DNA of 64,000 nt, taken from the NCBI RefSeq assembly GCF_910592395.1, contig NC_088313.1, forward strand, positions 11,382,937 to 11,446,936, written 5' to 3'. The position numbers were made by a program, and so were the translations under genes. Of this stretch, positions 18,522 through 27,853 are shown in pieces (the stretch's first letter is position 1; each line of letters opens with the position of its first letter). Source of the stretch: Lineus longissimus. Taxonomy: Eukaryota > Nemertea > Pilidiophora > Heteronemertea > Lineidae. The notes beneath the pieces are model-generated. The model worked only from the letters and a program-made list of their open reading frames with translations. It was not told the DNA's origin and searched no databases.

Positions 18522-21500
18522 ATGACTGATAAGAATCAGAAAATACTTTGCACTACATGTGACAAGTACATATCCTACAATAATATGGCTATTCACAGGA
18601 GAACCAAAGGTCACTTAAGTAAATTAAATCCGGATTATGTGCCTCTTGCTCAACCCCGAGCCCCATCACTGATCCCTAAAACTATGGATAAGAAACTTGC
18701 ATTTGAGGAAAATGAGCTAGATGGCATAAAGAAAGTGAGTGGAATAGAAATAGTAAAACAATTTGGCAAGCCTGTAGTCACCATTAGTTTGAAGATTGAC
18801 AGAGAAGCTAAACAAGTGTATGAATACAGAGATAAATTAGAGGAGGTATTATTTCAACTCAATGATTACCATCACAAAATTAGCATATCAGTATTTGCTC
18901 AGTTTGATCGTCAGGGTGAAAGTGTAACACACCCCATACAGTCTCCAATGGAAAGCATAATTTCAAGGAACCAGGCAATTTATGCCATAACCAACCAGTT
19001 AAACTACATTAAGACACAGATTGAGGAAAGGTACTTTCAAGGTTCTGGACTTACTTTAAATAAAATAGAGTCTTGTAACATGACCATCTGTTCTTACAAG
19101 AGGTGTAAAGGTGGTCATTACACTAAATTACCATTTAAAACAAAAGCAGTAATAAATGTGGAATCAAATGACAATAAATGTTTTCTCTGGTCTTTATTGG
19201 CCGCTAAATATCTGAAAGAAAATCCAGAGACGGACTTTGTCCTGAGAGCAGAGCTCGAGAGTACATTCAATATCACTACCGATATCAAAATCAAATCATT
19301 TCCTGTATGTATTCAAAAGGATATCCCTAAGATAGAGAGTGATAATAATCTCAAGATTAATGTGTTCAAGTTAGAGAACGAATGGGCTAAGAGCACCTGT
19401 GAGGCAAAACTAGAACCTCTCTACCTGTCCAAGAATTATGATGATGATGATGTCATCGATCTGTTGTATTTCAAGGACCATTTCATGTACATAAGAGACA
19501 TCAATCTTTTCTTCAGGACACTAGCTCATAGAGTGTATCTTTGCAGGAGATGCATGAATTACTTTTACAGGAAGTCAACACTAGATAAACATAAAAAGAA
19601 ATGTGGAGAACACGATTACTGTAAGATTACTTTGCCTCCACCTAACAGTAAATGGTCACAAATTAAATTTGAAAAACACTCATTCAAAAATAGAGTTCCG
19701 TTTGTGATCTATGCTGATTTCGAAGCGATAAGCGAACCTTGTTCTTCTGCCGAAGGCAACATACCAGTAGTATCAGTAGAGCCACCTATGATGAAAGAAC
19801 CGAGTTCAAAGAAACTTTTTAAACAAAATGCATCAGCTGTTGGTGTTTATGTTCACTCAGACTACACACACCTTTACAGTAGCCAGTATGTGTCTCACAG
19901 GGGTGCTGATGTTGTAGATGTGTTCTGTAATTGGTTAATCAGGATGGAAGAACAATTCTCTAATTTATTGAACTGTAACTTTCCTCTAACAATGACAGAT
20001 GAAGACTGGCATAAATATCAATTAGAAACACATTGTTACTATTGTAATCAACCTTTGGGATATGACAAGGTCAAGGATCATGATCACTACTGTGGTAGAT
20101 ATCGAGGTGCTGCTCACAACTCGTGTAATTTGAATGAAAAGAAAGCTATGTTTGTTCCAGTGTTTTTTCACAATCTCAGTAATTACGATTCTCACTTATT
20201 TATTAAAGAATTAATGAATAAGCTACCGAAGTACAAGAAACTGAAAATACTTGCCAAAACATCAGAGGAATACATTTCATTTCAGTTCGGTTGTTTCAGG
20301 TTTTTGGACTCGTACAGATTCCTGCAGTCCAGTTTAGACAACATAACCAAATCAATGTTGGATGATGATTTTAAAATTACCAGACAGCTGTTCCCAAATA
20401 CCACTGACTTTAAGCTATTGAGGAAGAAGGGTTCAGTACCTTACTCTTTTTACACATCACATGAAAGCTACAATGTTACTTACCTAGAAAAGTCTATGTT
20501 TTTTGACGAATTGAAAAATGAAATGGCACCTGATTCTGCCTATGATGAGGCTAAGGTAATATGGGATCATTTCAAGATCAGGAATCACGGTGAGTTCATT
20601 GACCTCTACCTCAAAACTGATGTGATCCTTTTAGCTGATTTATTTGAGAAATTCAGGGATGTCAATTTGAACTACTTTCAGATAGATCCCTGTCACTGTT
20701 ACTCGGCACCAGGCCTAACCTGGCAAGCTGGTTTGAAGTACACAGGAATAAACCTAGAACTACTGACTGATACCAACATCTTACTTACTTTTGAGAAAGC
20801 AATACGAGGTGGAATTTCGGGTGTTATGGGAACAAGACATGTAAAGGCAGATGAACACCACAAACTACTCTACATAGACGCAAATAATCTCTACGGCTGG
20901 TCCATGATGGAACCTCAACCCTATGGTAGTTTTGAAATGATAGATATTGATCCACTTAACATGAATGTTATCAGTAAAGAGCAGATTATGGCAATTCCAA
21001 GTGATAGTGAAGTAGGCTACTTTTTAGAGGTTGATTTGGAGTATCCAGGAAATATTAAATTTAAGTCAAGGAACTTTCCATTCTGTCCTGAATCTCTCTT
21101 TATTGAAGATGATGAATTAAGTCCTTACCAGAGAGAGTTACTGGGTGATGATAAAAGATCAAATGTAGAGAAACTAATACTAACACAAAAGGATAAAACT
21201 AATTACATAGTGCATTACAGAATGCTACAATTTTACCTCAAGCACGGAATGGTACTTAAGAGGGTTCATTCAGTGATAAGCTTTAAACAATCAAAGTGGT
21301 TAGCACCATACATTGATTTTAACACTAAAAGACGTATGGACTCTAAGACTGATTTTGAGAAAGATTACTTTAAATTAATGAATAATGCGTTCTATGGAAA
21401 AACTTGTGAGAACATAAGGAACAGGGTTGAAATTGAATTTGTATCGGACGGGGAGAGAGCCAGGAATGTAATGGCCAATCCCAGGTTTTCATCGATATGC

Positions 21501-22205
21501 GTATTTGACGAACATAATGCTGCTATTAGCATGAGGAAAACATCAATGAAATTCAACAAACCAATCTACATAGGAGCTTCAGTACTTGAATTGTCTAAAT
21601 TATTAATGTATGAATTCTATTATGAAGTTCTTCAACCGTACTTTGGTGAGAAAAATATTGAACTACTGTATCTAGATACAGATTCCTTTGTACTTAACAT
21701 TAATACTGATGACTTAACTAAAGACTTAAAGGAGTTGAAACACTATTTTGACTTCAGTAATTATCCAAAAGATCATCCACTCTATGATACCAGTAAGAAG
21801 AAGGTACCAGGCTACTTTAAGGATGAGCTAGGAGGAGTAGAGATGAATGAATTCATTGCCCTGAGAAGTAAGATGTACACTTACAGGACCAAGACTATGT
21901 CTGGAGAGCAAGGATCGACAAAAGATTACGATTCTAAGAAATTGAAGGGTATTGCCAAGAATGTAGTAAGGAGAAATATCTCATTTGATGACTATGTTGA
22001 TTGTCTTGAAAAGAGTAGGTCATTTTACCACAAGATGAGACACTTAAGATCAGATAAACACCAAATCTATTTGGAAGAAGTTGACAAAAAAAGCCTCAGT
22101 CCTTTTGATGACAAGAGGTTCATACTTGAAGATGGAATAAGCACCTTACCATTTGGAATGTATTATGAAGGCTACATAGATTACAGTGATTCAAACTTCG
22201 CTTGA
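18522..22205 (+). CDS. polB: Protein-primed DNA polymerase B (Polinton type)
   Basis: Replicates the element from its ends. I start at ATG 18522 (1227 aa); the open frame begins earlier without ATG. In order: a Cys/His finger (CTTCDKY, about residue 7); a second C2H2 finger (LCRRCMNYF, H..KKKCGEH, about 345); Exo I with the catalytic pair in YADFEAI (about 395); an endonuclease VII-like zinc insert (CYYCNQPLG, KDHDHYCG, RGAAHNSCN, about 505-540); Exo II (NLSNYDSH, about 550); Exo III (YLKTDVILLAD, about 697); PolA (DANNLYGWS, about 785); PolB (NNAFYGKT, about 952); PolC with the metal-binding YLDTDS (about 1052); and KKLKG near 1145. All catalytic motifs are present and the frame is unbroken. 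Two double-hairpin copies are read through (ETDFVLRAELES near 237; a worn one near 1125). Confidence 0.97.
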   Translation: MTDKNQKILCTTCDKYISYNNMAIHRRTKGHLSKLNPDYVPLAQPRAPSLIPKTMDKKLAFEENELDGIKKVSGIEIVKQFGKPVVTISLKIDREAKQVYEYRDKLEEVLFQLNDYHHKISISVFAQFDRQGESVTHPIQSPMESIISRNQAIYAITNQLNYIKTQIEERYFQGSGLTLNKIESCNMTICSYKRCKGGHYTKLPFKTKAVINVESNDNKCFLWSLLAAKYLKENPETDFVLRAELESTFNITTDIKIKSFPVCIQKDIPKIESDNNLKINVFKLENEWAKSTCEAKLEPLYLSKNYDDDDVIDLLYFKDHFMYIRDINLFFRTLAHRVYLCRRCMNYFYRKSTLDKHKKKCGEHDYCKITLPPPNSKWSQIKFEKHSFKNRVPFVIYADFEAISEPCSSAEGNIPVVSVEPPMMKEPSSKKLFKQNASAVGVYVHSDYTHLYSSQYVSHRGADVVDVFCNWLIRMEEQFSNLLNCNFPLTMTDEDWHKYQLETHCYYCNQPLGYDKVKDHDHYCGRYRGAAHNSCNLNEKKAMFVPVFFHNLSNYDSHLFIKELMNKLPKYKKLKILAKTSEEYISFQFGCFRFLDSYRFLQSSLDNITKSMLDDDFKITRQLFPNTTDFKLLRKKGSVPYSFYTSHESYNVTYLEKSMFFDELKNEMAPDSAYDEAKVIWDHFKIRNHGEFIDLYLKTDVILLADLFEKFRDVNLNYFQIDPCHCYSAPGLTWQAGLKYTGINLELLTDTNILLTFEKAIRGGISGVMGTRHVKADEHHKLLYIDANNLYGWSMMEPQPYGSFEMIDIDPLNMNVISKEQIMAIPSDSEVGYFLEVDLEYPGNIKFKSRNFPFCPESLFIEDDELSPYQRELLGDDKRSNVEKLILTQKDKTNYIVHYRMLQFYLKHGMVLKRVHSVISFKQSKWLAPYIDFNTKRRMDSKTDFEKDYFKLMNNAFYGKTCENIRNRVEIEFVSDGERARNVMANPRFSSICVFDEHNAAISMRKTSMKFNKPIYIGASVLELSKLLMYEFYYEVLQPYFGEKNIELLYLDTDSFVLNINTDDLTKDLKELKHYFDFSNYPKDHPLYDTSKKKVPGYFKDELGGVEMNEFIALRSKMYTYRTKTMSGEQGSTKDYDSKKLKGIAKNVVRRNISFDDYVDCLEKSRSFYHKMRHLRSDKHQIYLEEVDKKSLSPFDDKRFILEDGISTLPFGMYYEGYIDYSDSNFA
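19231..19259 (+). repeat. Double-hairpin repeat copy 11
   Basis: Both stems intact; read in frame inside PolB ahead of the exonuclease domain. Confidence 0.9.
21892..21919 (+). repeat. Double-hairpin repeat copy 12 (worn)
   Basis: AGAC-TAT-GTCT and a decayed second stem; read in PolB as TMSGEQGST between the palm and the KKLKG segment. Confidence 0.55.
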
Positions 22206-22208
22206 GTA

Positions 22209-22265
22209 CGACTACGTCTTGAGAGCATAGCTCGATTAGGACTACGTCCAGAGAACAAAGTTCGA
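22209..22265 (+). repeat. Double-hairpin repeat copies 13 and 14, tandem
   Basis: Two direct copies right after the PolB stop. Copy 14 has GGAC-TAC-GTCC and GAAC-AAA-GTTC: both arms of the second stem have changed together, so pairing is kept. Confidence 0.9.
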
Positions 22266-22396
22266 TTAAACTAATGAATAGGGTGGTGCTGATGGTAGTG
22301 TTACTTGGTGAAATTCATCCCTAACACCGAAGTCATGATAATAGTGATAGTGATACACCACATTAGGATTAGGACGTAGTCCGGGTCCTGTTTGAT
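22266..22396. other. Spacer between convergent PolB and 219-aa genes
   Basis: Holds a lone half-unit GGAC-GTA-GTCC at 22372-22382 (copy 15) and the word ATAGTGATAGTGATA. Confidence 0.6.
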
Positions 22397-23056
22397 TTAC
22401 TGAACTTTTAGTTTTTCTAGCATCTCTGTCTGTGCTAGTTTTTTTCCTTCTTCTAAAAAAGTCTTCTTTAAAGACTCTACATCAACAGCTGAACTTGCCT
22501 CCCTTTGTTTTTTCCTAATGGCATTTTTCATCGAAATGTATTTCTCCTTCTCCTTGAGAATCAAAGTAAACTCATCTGTAGATATGTGAGAATCGGTTAA
22601 GGCTTTACTAACCAAATCATTGATTGTGTTCAGTTTTGAAATTGCCAACATTCTGATATTCTCATGCTTTTCAATTTTCTTAAGAATATTCTTTTTCTCC
22701 CAGCCTAAGGCTGATGAAATAATGGCACTACCTATTGTTACGCCACCCAAAGCTAAGCCTATCGGTGCCGTGATGACACCAGCTAGAGCGGAAACACCAA
22801 CAGATCCGGCTGCAACGCTGGCAAAATTAAGGAAATGGCTAATGCCAGTAATTACGCTAAATGCTTTTTTGTACTTTGAAAATATCTTTCTTCTAAATTC
22901 AATCTCGCTTTCTAAGAAACTCTTAACCTCACATATTTGTTGTAGTCTGAAAGCCTGAGGGTTACTTTCTGTATGCTTTTCAGACCTTTCATAGTTCAAA
23001 TGACTTTCAGAGTTTAAATTACTTAAATCTGGATAAACCTTATTGTCTCCATCCAT
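22397..23056 (-). CDS. Polinton accessory protein with Gly/Ala-rich hydrophobic core
   Basis: 219 aa. Charged N-terminus, helix (about 45-70), then a long small-residue hydrophobic region (about 70-112: ISHFLNFASVAAGSVGVSAL, followed by AGVITAPIGLALGGVTIGSA) that could insert in a membrane, then charged helices with SKLNTINDLVSKALTDSHIS and EFTLILKEKEKYISMK. From memory, proteins with this layout recur in Polintons of marine invertebrates, but the function is unknown to me. The ATG has TAAATG context. It is the first of three minus-strand genes packed with gaps of 4 and 19 bp. Confidence 0.75.
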   Translation of the reverse strand: MDGDNKVYPDLSNLNSESHLNYERSEKHTESNPQAFRLQQICEVKSFLESEIEFRRKIFSKYKKAFSVITGISHFLNFASVAAGSVGVSALAGVITAPIGLALGGVTIGSAIISSALGWEKKNILKKIEKHENIRMLAISKLNTINDLVSKALTDSHISTDEFTLILKEKEKYISMKNAIRKKQREASSAVDVESLKKTFLEEGKKLAQTEMLEKLKVQ

Positions 23057-23060
23057 TTAA

Positions 23061-23330
23061 TTAGTGGGAATAACTAGAATCAGTTGTTCTGTCATTTCTA
23101 GTGTTTAGTGTTGATCCTACAGACACTACAGGTTTTTGAAGTACATTAAATTTTAAAGGTTTTTCTGTCCCAGCAGGTTTTTCTGACCCAGCAGGCACAG
23201 AAGGTTTTAAAGGTTTTTCGGGACCAGGCTCCAACTTTGACTCTACTTCTGCCTCTAATTCTCTATGAAATCGTTCTAATCTTTCTTTCCAATTACGTGG
23301 TCGTTTTGTGTAACCCCAAGTTCTATTCAT
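23061..23330 (-). CDS. Small Pro/Lys-rich Polinton protein
   Basis: 89 aa, unknown. Basic N-terminus (WGYTKRPRNWKERLERFHRE), then a low-complexity part in which GSEKP, GTEKP and PEKPLK units recur. TAAATG start context; its stop is 4 bp from the start of the 219-aa gene, so the two are likely transcribed together. The PEKPLKPS-like repeats suggest an extended linker rather than an enzyme. Confidence 0.6.
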   Translation of the reverse strand: MNRTWGYTKRPRNWKERLERFHRELEAEVESKLEPGPEKPLKPSVPAGSEKPAGTEKPLKFNVLQKPVVSVGSTLNTRNDRTTDSSYSH

Positions 23331-23349
23331 TTAATTAAGTAAAATAAAA

Positions 23350-24525
23350 TCAATTCACTGCAAAGAGTAAATTTCTTTCAAGTCTATTATTCAACTTAAT
23401 CATCTCGTTTATGATTTCTGTCTGACTACATATGTTAATGTTCTGGTTCATTCTCATGTTATTATTTAAATTCGATAATCTATCAAGCAGAATCATATTT
23501 TCATCACGAAGATAATCCCCGAAATGCTGTGATATCACTATTTTCCAATTTGGTATTACATCCTGGTCTCGAAAGACAAACCAGTTTTCACTTCTCATTT
23601 TTACCATGAAATCCATTGACCTATCCAATTGATCCTTAAATAGTGTGTAGTCTACTTTAGCACTCTTCTGTCTGTTTTGTGTTTTAGACATTGGTCTCAT
23701 GTTAAACCAAGCAAAGCACAGTTCAGGTTTATCTTTGAATTCCTTGATTGGTAAGACATGATCCAACTCTTCTTCTACTATTCGAACTCTGTTCTCGGGA
23801 CTTTGTCCTATTGGAGATAGACTCCTCTGGTACTTTAACCACTGTGAGAAGAAACTGTCTGTACATCCTAGATTAAATGAGGAATTACCGTTACACTCTC
23901 CCTTAGAAATGCGGTTTAGACCAACTCTAATTTTGTGTCTGTCTCTATTACCATTTTGGTCAAGGTAATCCTTTTTGTAATATGAATTAAAACATGATCT
24001 ACAGTTACCTCTATTTCCGTCTTTACCAAATTCACCATCACTTAGTAATTTATTTTCATAACATTTATTACATACCTTGATTTTACTTGAACCACATTCT
24101 TTACAGTAATCAAGTAGTTTATTACGCCTGTTCTTTTCAAAATTAATTTCAGGTTTCTTTTCACAGCACTTAACACAATAAATTGTAGGTTGATTTTCCA
24201 TGTTTTGATTTAACATATTATTCTGATTTTCCATATTTTGATTCATCATATTATTCTGATTTATCATATTTTGATTTTCCATGTTTTGATTTTCCATATT
24301 TTGATTTTCCATATTTTGATTTAAGATAAACTGATTTATCATATTTTGATTTAACATAATCTGATTTATCAGATTTTGATTTAACATATTATTTTGATGC
24401 AAATAATACAAAAACTTCTGAATATTTTGATTCATCATATTATCATGATTCATCATATTATTCTGATTCATCATATCATTTTGATTCATCATACCATTTT
24501 GATTATCAAATATTGCTCCATCCAT
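23350..24525 (-). CDS. HNH-type nuclease with zinc ribbons and a Met/Asn/Gln repeat
   Basis: 391 aa. Residues about 10-110 are a repeat of the type NQN(M/L)xNQNM, encoded by TGATTTNNCATATT-like DNA units. Cysteine pairs follow (CVKCCEKK, YCKECGSSKIKVCNKCYENK, NCRSCF; about 117-185), likely zinc-binding, then an HNH-like nuclease core: ELDHVLPIKEF (about 263), CFAWFNMRPMSKTQNRQK (about 280-300). The D-H pair and the downstream N...N fit the metal-binding and catalytic positions of HNH endonucleases. An inverted double-hairpin copy lies just before the core (GQSPENRVRI). A role in recombination, genome processing or homing-like spread is possible but unproven. Confidence 0.75.
   Translation of the reverse strand: MDGAIFDNQNGMMNQNDMMNQNNMMNHDNMMNQNIQKFLYYLHQNNMLNQNLINQIMLNQNMINQFILNQNMENQNMENQNMENQNMINQNNMMNQNMENQNNMLNQNMENQPTIYCVKCCEKKPEINFEKNRRNKLLDYCKECGSSKIKVCNKCYENKLLSDGEFGKDGNRGNCRSCFNSYYKKDYLDQNGNRDRHKIRVGLNRISKGECNGNSSFNLGCTDSFFSQWLKYQRSLSPIGQSPENRVRIVEEELDHVLPIKEFKDKPELCFAWFNMRPMSKTQNRQKSAKVDYTLFKDQLDRSMDFMVKMRSENWFVFRDQDVIPNWKIVISQHFGDYLRDENMILLDRLSNLNNNMRMNQNINICSQTEIINEMIKLNNRLERNLLFAVN
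23781..23808 (-). repeat. Double-hairpin repeat copy 16
   Basis: GAAC-TCT-GTTC joined to GGGAC-TTT-GTCC. The GAAC/GTTC stem again shows paired change. Inside the HNH gene. Confidence 0.8.
24200..24510. repeat. Short tandem repeat encoding the Met/Asn/Gln run
   Basis: Units of about 15-18 bp of the type TTTTGATTTNNCATA repeat some 20 times with variation, all in a frame that encodes MNQN/MENQN. Confidence 0.85.
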
Positions 24526-24613
24526 TTCTTTCTTTATTTAGTAGGACATTTTTTTTTTAAATTACGTTTTTCGAACTTGTTCTTGTGACTTAAGTCACTT
24601 TAGAGACTTTATT

Positions 24614-25708
24614 TCATTTCAATGATTTGATATCAGAAACTGGTAACCATTCATTGAACTTATCACTGTAACCCTTCCACTTCACTAATCCGTATTTCTT
24701 GCCTTTACTGGTCTTGTACCTTAGGATTTTCTCGATCTTGTACTCTAGCTGGTCAGGATTAGGAACATAGCTCAATTCCTCTTCATAGAAATATCCTTGA
24801 ATTTCTTCTTTGTGGTAATCCTCAAGCTGGTAGACGATAGGGTGAGTAAATATGATCTGTTTGATTTGGAACACCTCCTCAGTGTAGTTGGGCATGTAAC
24901 CTTTACCGAAAATGGACTTGTACTTTGAAATTCTTACACTGTCACCTACTTTGTACTTTGGATCACCAAATGTCTCTTTGAGGTGAAGACCGTAAAGATT
25001 GTACCACACTGTTCCTTCGTTTTCCATCTTTCTGGCGTCTACAGGTTTCATACCTATTGATGAGTGAAATGTGTTATTGTAGCCGCTGACCAGGTCATCC
25101 AGAACGTCAATCCACTTGTCAGTCTCCTTAGCGGTGAAATAACGCCACATTTTTTCTTTAAGGGTTCTATTGAATCTCTCTACTACTGCTGCCTTCTTAT
25201 CAGATTTTGTGGAGAACCATTCTATGTCATTTTCTGTTAAGAGTTCCTTGAAGTGTTTGTTGTAAAATTCTTTACCGTCATCAAACTGGATTTTCGTTGG
25301 TTTTGCTTCCTCAAATATCACTTTAAATGCATCTCTGATTTCTTCTCCCCTCTTACTCTTAACTGCTAGAGCCCAAGAAAAACGACTAAATAGATCTATG
25401 ACTGTTAAAATGAATCTGAAACCCTTATTCTAACTCTCGAATTTCTGCATGTCAACCAGATCTGCTTGCCATTGTTGATCGATGTACGATACCATTGTCT
25501 TCCTGAAGGTGAATTTCTTAATGGCCGGTTTGTGTAGTTGGTGAGTTGGTAGTGTTTCTAGAAATTCTTTCACTTCTTTTTTTTTAATAAGTTTACCATC
25601 TTCCTTGACCTGTTTCCACATCTTACTCAAAGAACTGTAAGCCACGGGACTCTCGGGGTTGTAGTACAAATCCCTTAGATATTGCTGTGTGTCATCCTTT
25701 ACATTCAT
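24614..25708 (-). pseudogene. int: Polinton integrase (retroviral type) with chromodomain, one stop codon
   Basis: Inserts the element into the host genome. One frame runs from ATG 25708 to 24614 with a single TAG at 25430-25432, so the present product is split into 92 and 235-plus residues. The three catalytic acidic residues are visible: D in ADLVDM just before the stop, D in IQFDDGKEF, and E in VVERFNR. The conserved VIDLFSRFSW follows the stop. The C-terminus is a chromodomain (YKIEKILRYK, VKWKGY, NEWLP; last 50 residues), which usually guides insertion to chromatin. Its ATG and that of the ATPase lie in one palindrome. The stop may be recent decay, since most of the element is intact. 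Confidence 0.93.
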
Positions 25709-25715
25709 TTAAATG
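25706..25715. promoter_or_regulatory. Palindrome holding two divergent start codons
   Basis: CATTTAAATG is a perfect palindrome. Its plus-strand ATG (25713) starts the ATPase and its minus-strand ATG (25708) starts the integrase, so both genes have TAAATG and only 4 bp between the codons. Confidence 0.8.
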
Positions 25716-26332
25716 AGTGAAGTATTTATTTACGAGCCACACAATATGTTAATTTCTGGTGTTACCAATTGTGGTAAGACATATTTTGCCCTTGACCTCT
25801 TAGAAAGGAGTATCGGCACAAGTTCCAGAACATAGTAATTTTCTGTCCAACATATTTCAACAATAAGACATATGAAAGGAAATGGATTTACCAAGACAAG
25901 AACGTCTCCATAGTTAATCCCGAAGCTGTGGCCAGTAATTTGGACCTTGTGCTTCAGTTTGCTACTCTGACCTTTGCTGGTTCTAACACATTATTCCTCA
26001 TTGATGACTGTGCTAATTTGAGAGACACAAAAAAGAAGGTGTCCGAGTTATGTAATCTTGCCTTTTCCGGCAGGCACTACAATCTCACTGTTTGGTTACT
26101 AGTTCAGAAGTACAATTCAGTTGTTAAGGACTACAGAGAGAACATAAGAATTTTAGTATTATTTTTTAATAAGGATGAATCAGCCATGAAAGATGCCTTA
26201 GAAGAAAACAGTGTTATTCCTAAGGAGAAAAGACAGTACTACATAGAAGAACTTCAGATGAAAAAAGGATCAAAACTGATCATTAGACTACAACATCCAT
26301 TTGGATTTACTCTTTCCCATCAAAAATCTTAG
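25713..26332 (+). pseudogene. Packaging ATPase, A32-like (FtsK/HerA superfamily), one frameshift
   Basis: Would pump element DNA into particles. The first frame (25713-25841) has Walker A in SGVTNCGKTYFALDLLE (residues about 14-30) and ends early. The rest, in another frame from about 25823 (reading QNIVIFCPTYFNNKTYE), holds Walker B (TLFLIDDCAN) and the typical LAFSGRHYNL and WLLVQKYNSV segments. One base change between about 25800 and 25823 breaks the gene. Length and order of motifs fit the family (about 205 residues in all). A minus-strand remnant of the same family at 46.1-46.6 kb shares NIVIFCPT, DDCANL and AFSGRH. Confidence 0.92.
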
Positions 26333-26344
26333 TCCCGCTTCTCA

Positions 26345-26394
26345 TCGAGCTATGCTCTCAGGACTGTGTCCGATCATCAGGACTGTGTCCGATC
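26345..26394 (-). repeat. Double-hairpin repeat copy 17 plus an extra half-unit
   Basis: GAGC-TAT-GCTC then GGAC-TGT-GTCC; the second hairpin is repeated once more at 26380-26390. It lies between the convergent ATPase and 152-aa genes and encodes the latter's last residues. Confidence 0.85.
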
Positions 26395-26835
26395 AGTTGT
26401 CTTAGTCTTTCTAACCCTAGTAAAATAATAAATTATTAACCCTAAACCACTAAGTCCTAGGATAATCCATAGGTACTCGTATTTCTTCATTTCATCACTA
26501 GGTTGGTAGTAATCACTTAATTGTGGTCGCTGAGGTAGTACAATAGTTCTTTCTGGATGTAAATGATTGTAAACAGTAAGTGCTGAATCAGTATTGTTAA
26601 AATCAATAGAAGCGTCTCTTTCTCTCTTTAATTCAAGATTAACGAAGTCAATGGTACTTTTCCTATGCTCCTCCCATTCGGTTGAAGCTTTTTGTAATTG
26701 CTCCTGAGCCAAATCATGTCTTTTCACTTCAGTCTCATAGCCATTCTTGTCTAGTTTTTTAAAAAGGTAACCGGATCCAGTGAATGCTAATCCATTGATT
26801 ATTGCAGATCCAAATAACATGCCAATGCCAGCCAT
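26377..26835 (-). CDS. Polinton membrane/coiled-coil protein
   Basis: 152 aa. N-terminal hydrophobic segment (about 2-24, GIGMLFGSAIINGLAFTGSG), a charged helical middle with KRHDLAQEQLQKASTEWEEH (about 38-85), then a membrane helix near the C-terminus (about 120-140, LWIILGLSGLGLIIYYF) and a basic tail. From memory, proteins of this build are common next to penton and capsid genes in Polintons; a role in the particle or in membrane entry is inference. TAAATG start context, 22 bp from the penton-like gene. Confidence 0.75.
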   Translation of the reverse strand: MAGIGMLFGSAIINGLAFTGSGYLFKKLDKNGYETEVKRHDLAQEQLQKASTEWEEHRKSTIDFVNLELKRERDASIDFNNTDSALTVYNHLHPERTIVLPQRPQLSDYYQPSDEMKKYEYLWIILGLSGLGLIIYYFTRVRKTKTTDRTQS

Positions 26836-26857
26836 TTAATTCCAATGAATTTTAATT

Positions 26858-27601
26858 TCAATGATGTGTCCCTGAGAGCATAGCTCGAGTTAATACCAAT
26901 TGGTAATGTACATTATGACCATTAAGATCGATGATTTCACCTTTTTCATCAGTTAAGCGAATATTCAGCTTATTGAATCTTGGTTTACAGGGAATTGCTA
27001 TTGGTTTCTCAAATGTGTATGCTATTAAATCCCCAAAATTAGCTTCCTTTATTGGTCTTGTGGTTAGCACATCAGATGCTTCACCATTACTTAATACACT
27101 ATTAGATTCGATTATGTCACAGTGAAAAACAAAATGGTTAATTGGTCTAAAATTGATGGGTTTCTCGCTTACAACATCATCCTTACTTTTATTGTCTAAA
27201 GGGTAAGGCCATTCTGATTTCATGCCAAATAATTCATTACTTTTACCAATAAAATAGATCTGATAATGCGCCTCATTTTTTCTCTTTAGGAAGTGTAAGA
27301 TGGCCTTACCTGTTGGTTCTTCAAGGTCAAATCTGACAGCACCTCTACTCATACTATTTTCTTTCAACTTATCCGCAAATACTTTTGAAAAGCTCTGTAG
27401 GTCATAAAGACCATCTGGTAGCGTAATCTCTGCCACATCAAACCCCTTAACTTTGATTCGGTTATTCTCCCTGGCTGCACTTATGTTGTAGAATGTACAA
27501 GGTATTACTGCAAAAGTTAAAGTGATGCTACATGCATCCTGAATTTCAGTCTTGAGATCGACTGTTAAATCACTTGAACTCTGATCTGGATCTTTTATCA
27601 A
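26858..27601 (-). CDS. Penton-like minor capsid protein (PX family)
   Basis: About 247 residues, predicted to form the vertex of the particle. It has the beta-rich layout expected of a single jelly-roll protein, with VAEITLPDGLYDLQSFSKVF (about residues 55-75), FIGKSNELFGM, and a C-terminal NIRLTDEKGEIIDLNG followed by HYQLVL. I recognise it by these segments, its size and its place beside the major capsid gene, as in other Polintons. Oddity: the frame has no ATG near its start; the first codon of the open frame is TTG and the next Met is far inside, so the present start is unclear and the gene may have lost it. The last residues (TRAMLSG) come from double-hairpin copy 18. Confidence 0.85.
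   Translation of the reverse strand: MIKDPDQSSSDLTVDLKTEIQDACSITLTFAVIPCTFYNISAARENNRIKVKGFDVAEITLPDGLYDLQSFSKVFADKLKENSMSRGAVRFDLEEPTGKAILHFLKRKNEAHYQIYFIGKSNELFGMKSEWPYPLDNKSKDDVVSEKPINFRPINHFVFHCDIIESNSVLSNGEASDVLTTRPIKEANFGDLIAYTFEKPIAIPCKPRFNKLNIRLTDEKGEIIDLNGHNVHYQLVLTRAMLSGTHH
26863..26889 (+). repeat. Double-hairpin repeat copy 18
   Basis: First stem worn (GATG-TGTCC), second intact (GAGC-ATA-GCTC). It forms the 3' end of the penton-like gene. Confidence 0.8.
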
Positions 27602-27616
27602 ATAAGTAAATTATTC

Positions 27617-27853
27617 TTACTTCATAATATTTCTGGGTAGGATTCCTTGATCGTAAAGGTACTCTAATGTTCCATTACTAATAGCTACAGTTCCTCCCAG
27701 TTTAAGAATTTCCTCTAGGTCGGCCTGACTTGGGGGACCAATATTGATTCTCAAGAACCTTTTCAGTAACATAGAGTAACCAATTGTTGTTGATGCCAAC
27801 AGTAAACTTTGATACAGTGTATTTATGATATCTTTCTTTCCTGGTGTATCCAT
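27617..27853 (-). CDS. Small hydrophobic Polinton protein
   Basis: 78 aa. One moderately hydrophobic helix (about 12-30, LYQSLLLASTTIGYSMLL), then a conserved-looking polar part with INIGPPSQADLEEILKLGG and YLYDQGILP. It sits between the penton-like and major capsid genes, the usual place for small structural proteins in this class of element. TAAATG start context. Function unknown. Confidence 0.7.
   Translation of the reverse strand: MDTPGKKDIINTLYQSLLLASTTIGYSMLLKRFLRINIGPPSQADLEEILKLGGTVAISNGTLEYLYDQGILPRNIMK

Noticed and set aside
22620-22958. 112-codon plus frame opposite the 219-aa Polinton gene
   Set aside because: Antisense shadow of a gene that has a good start context and packed neighbours.
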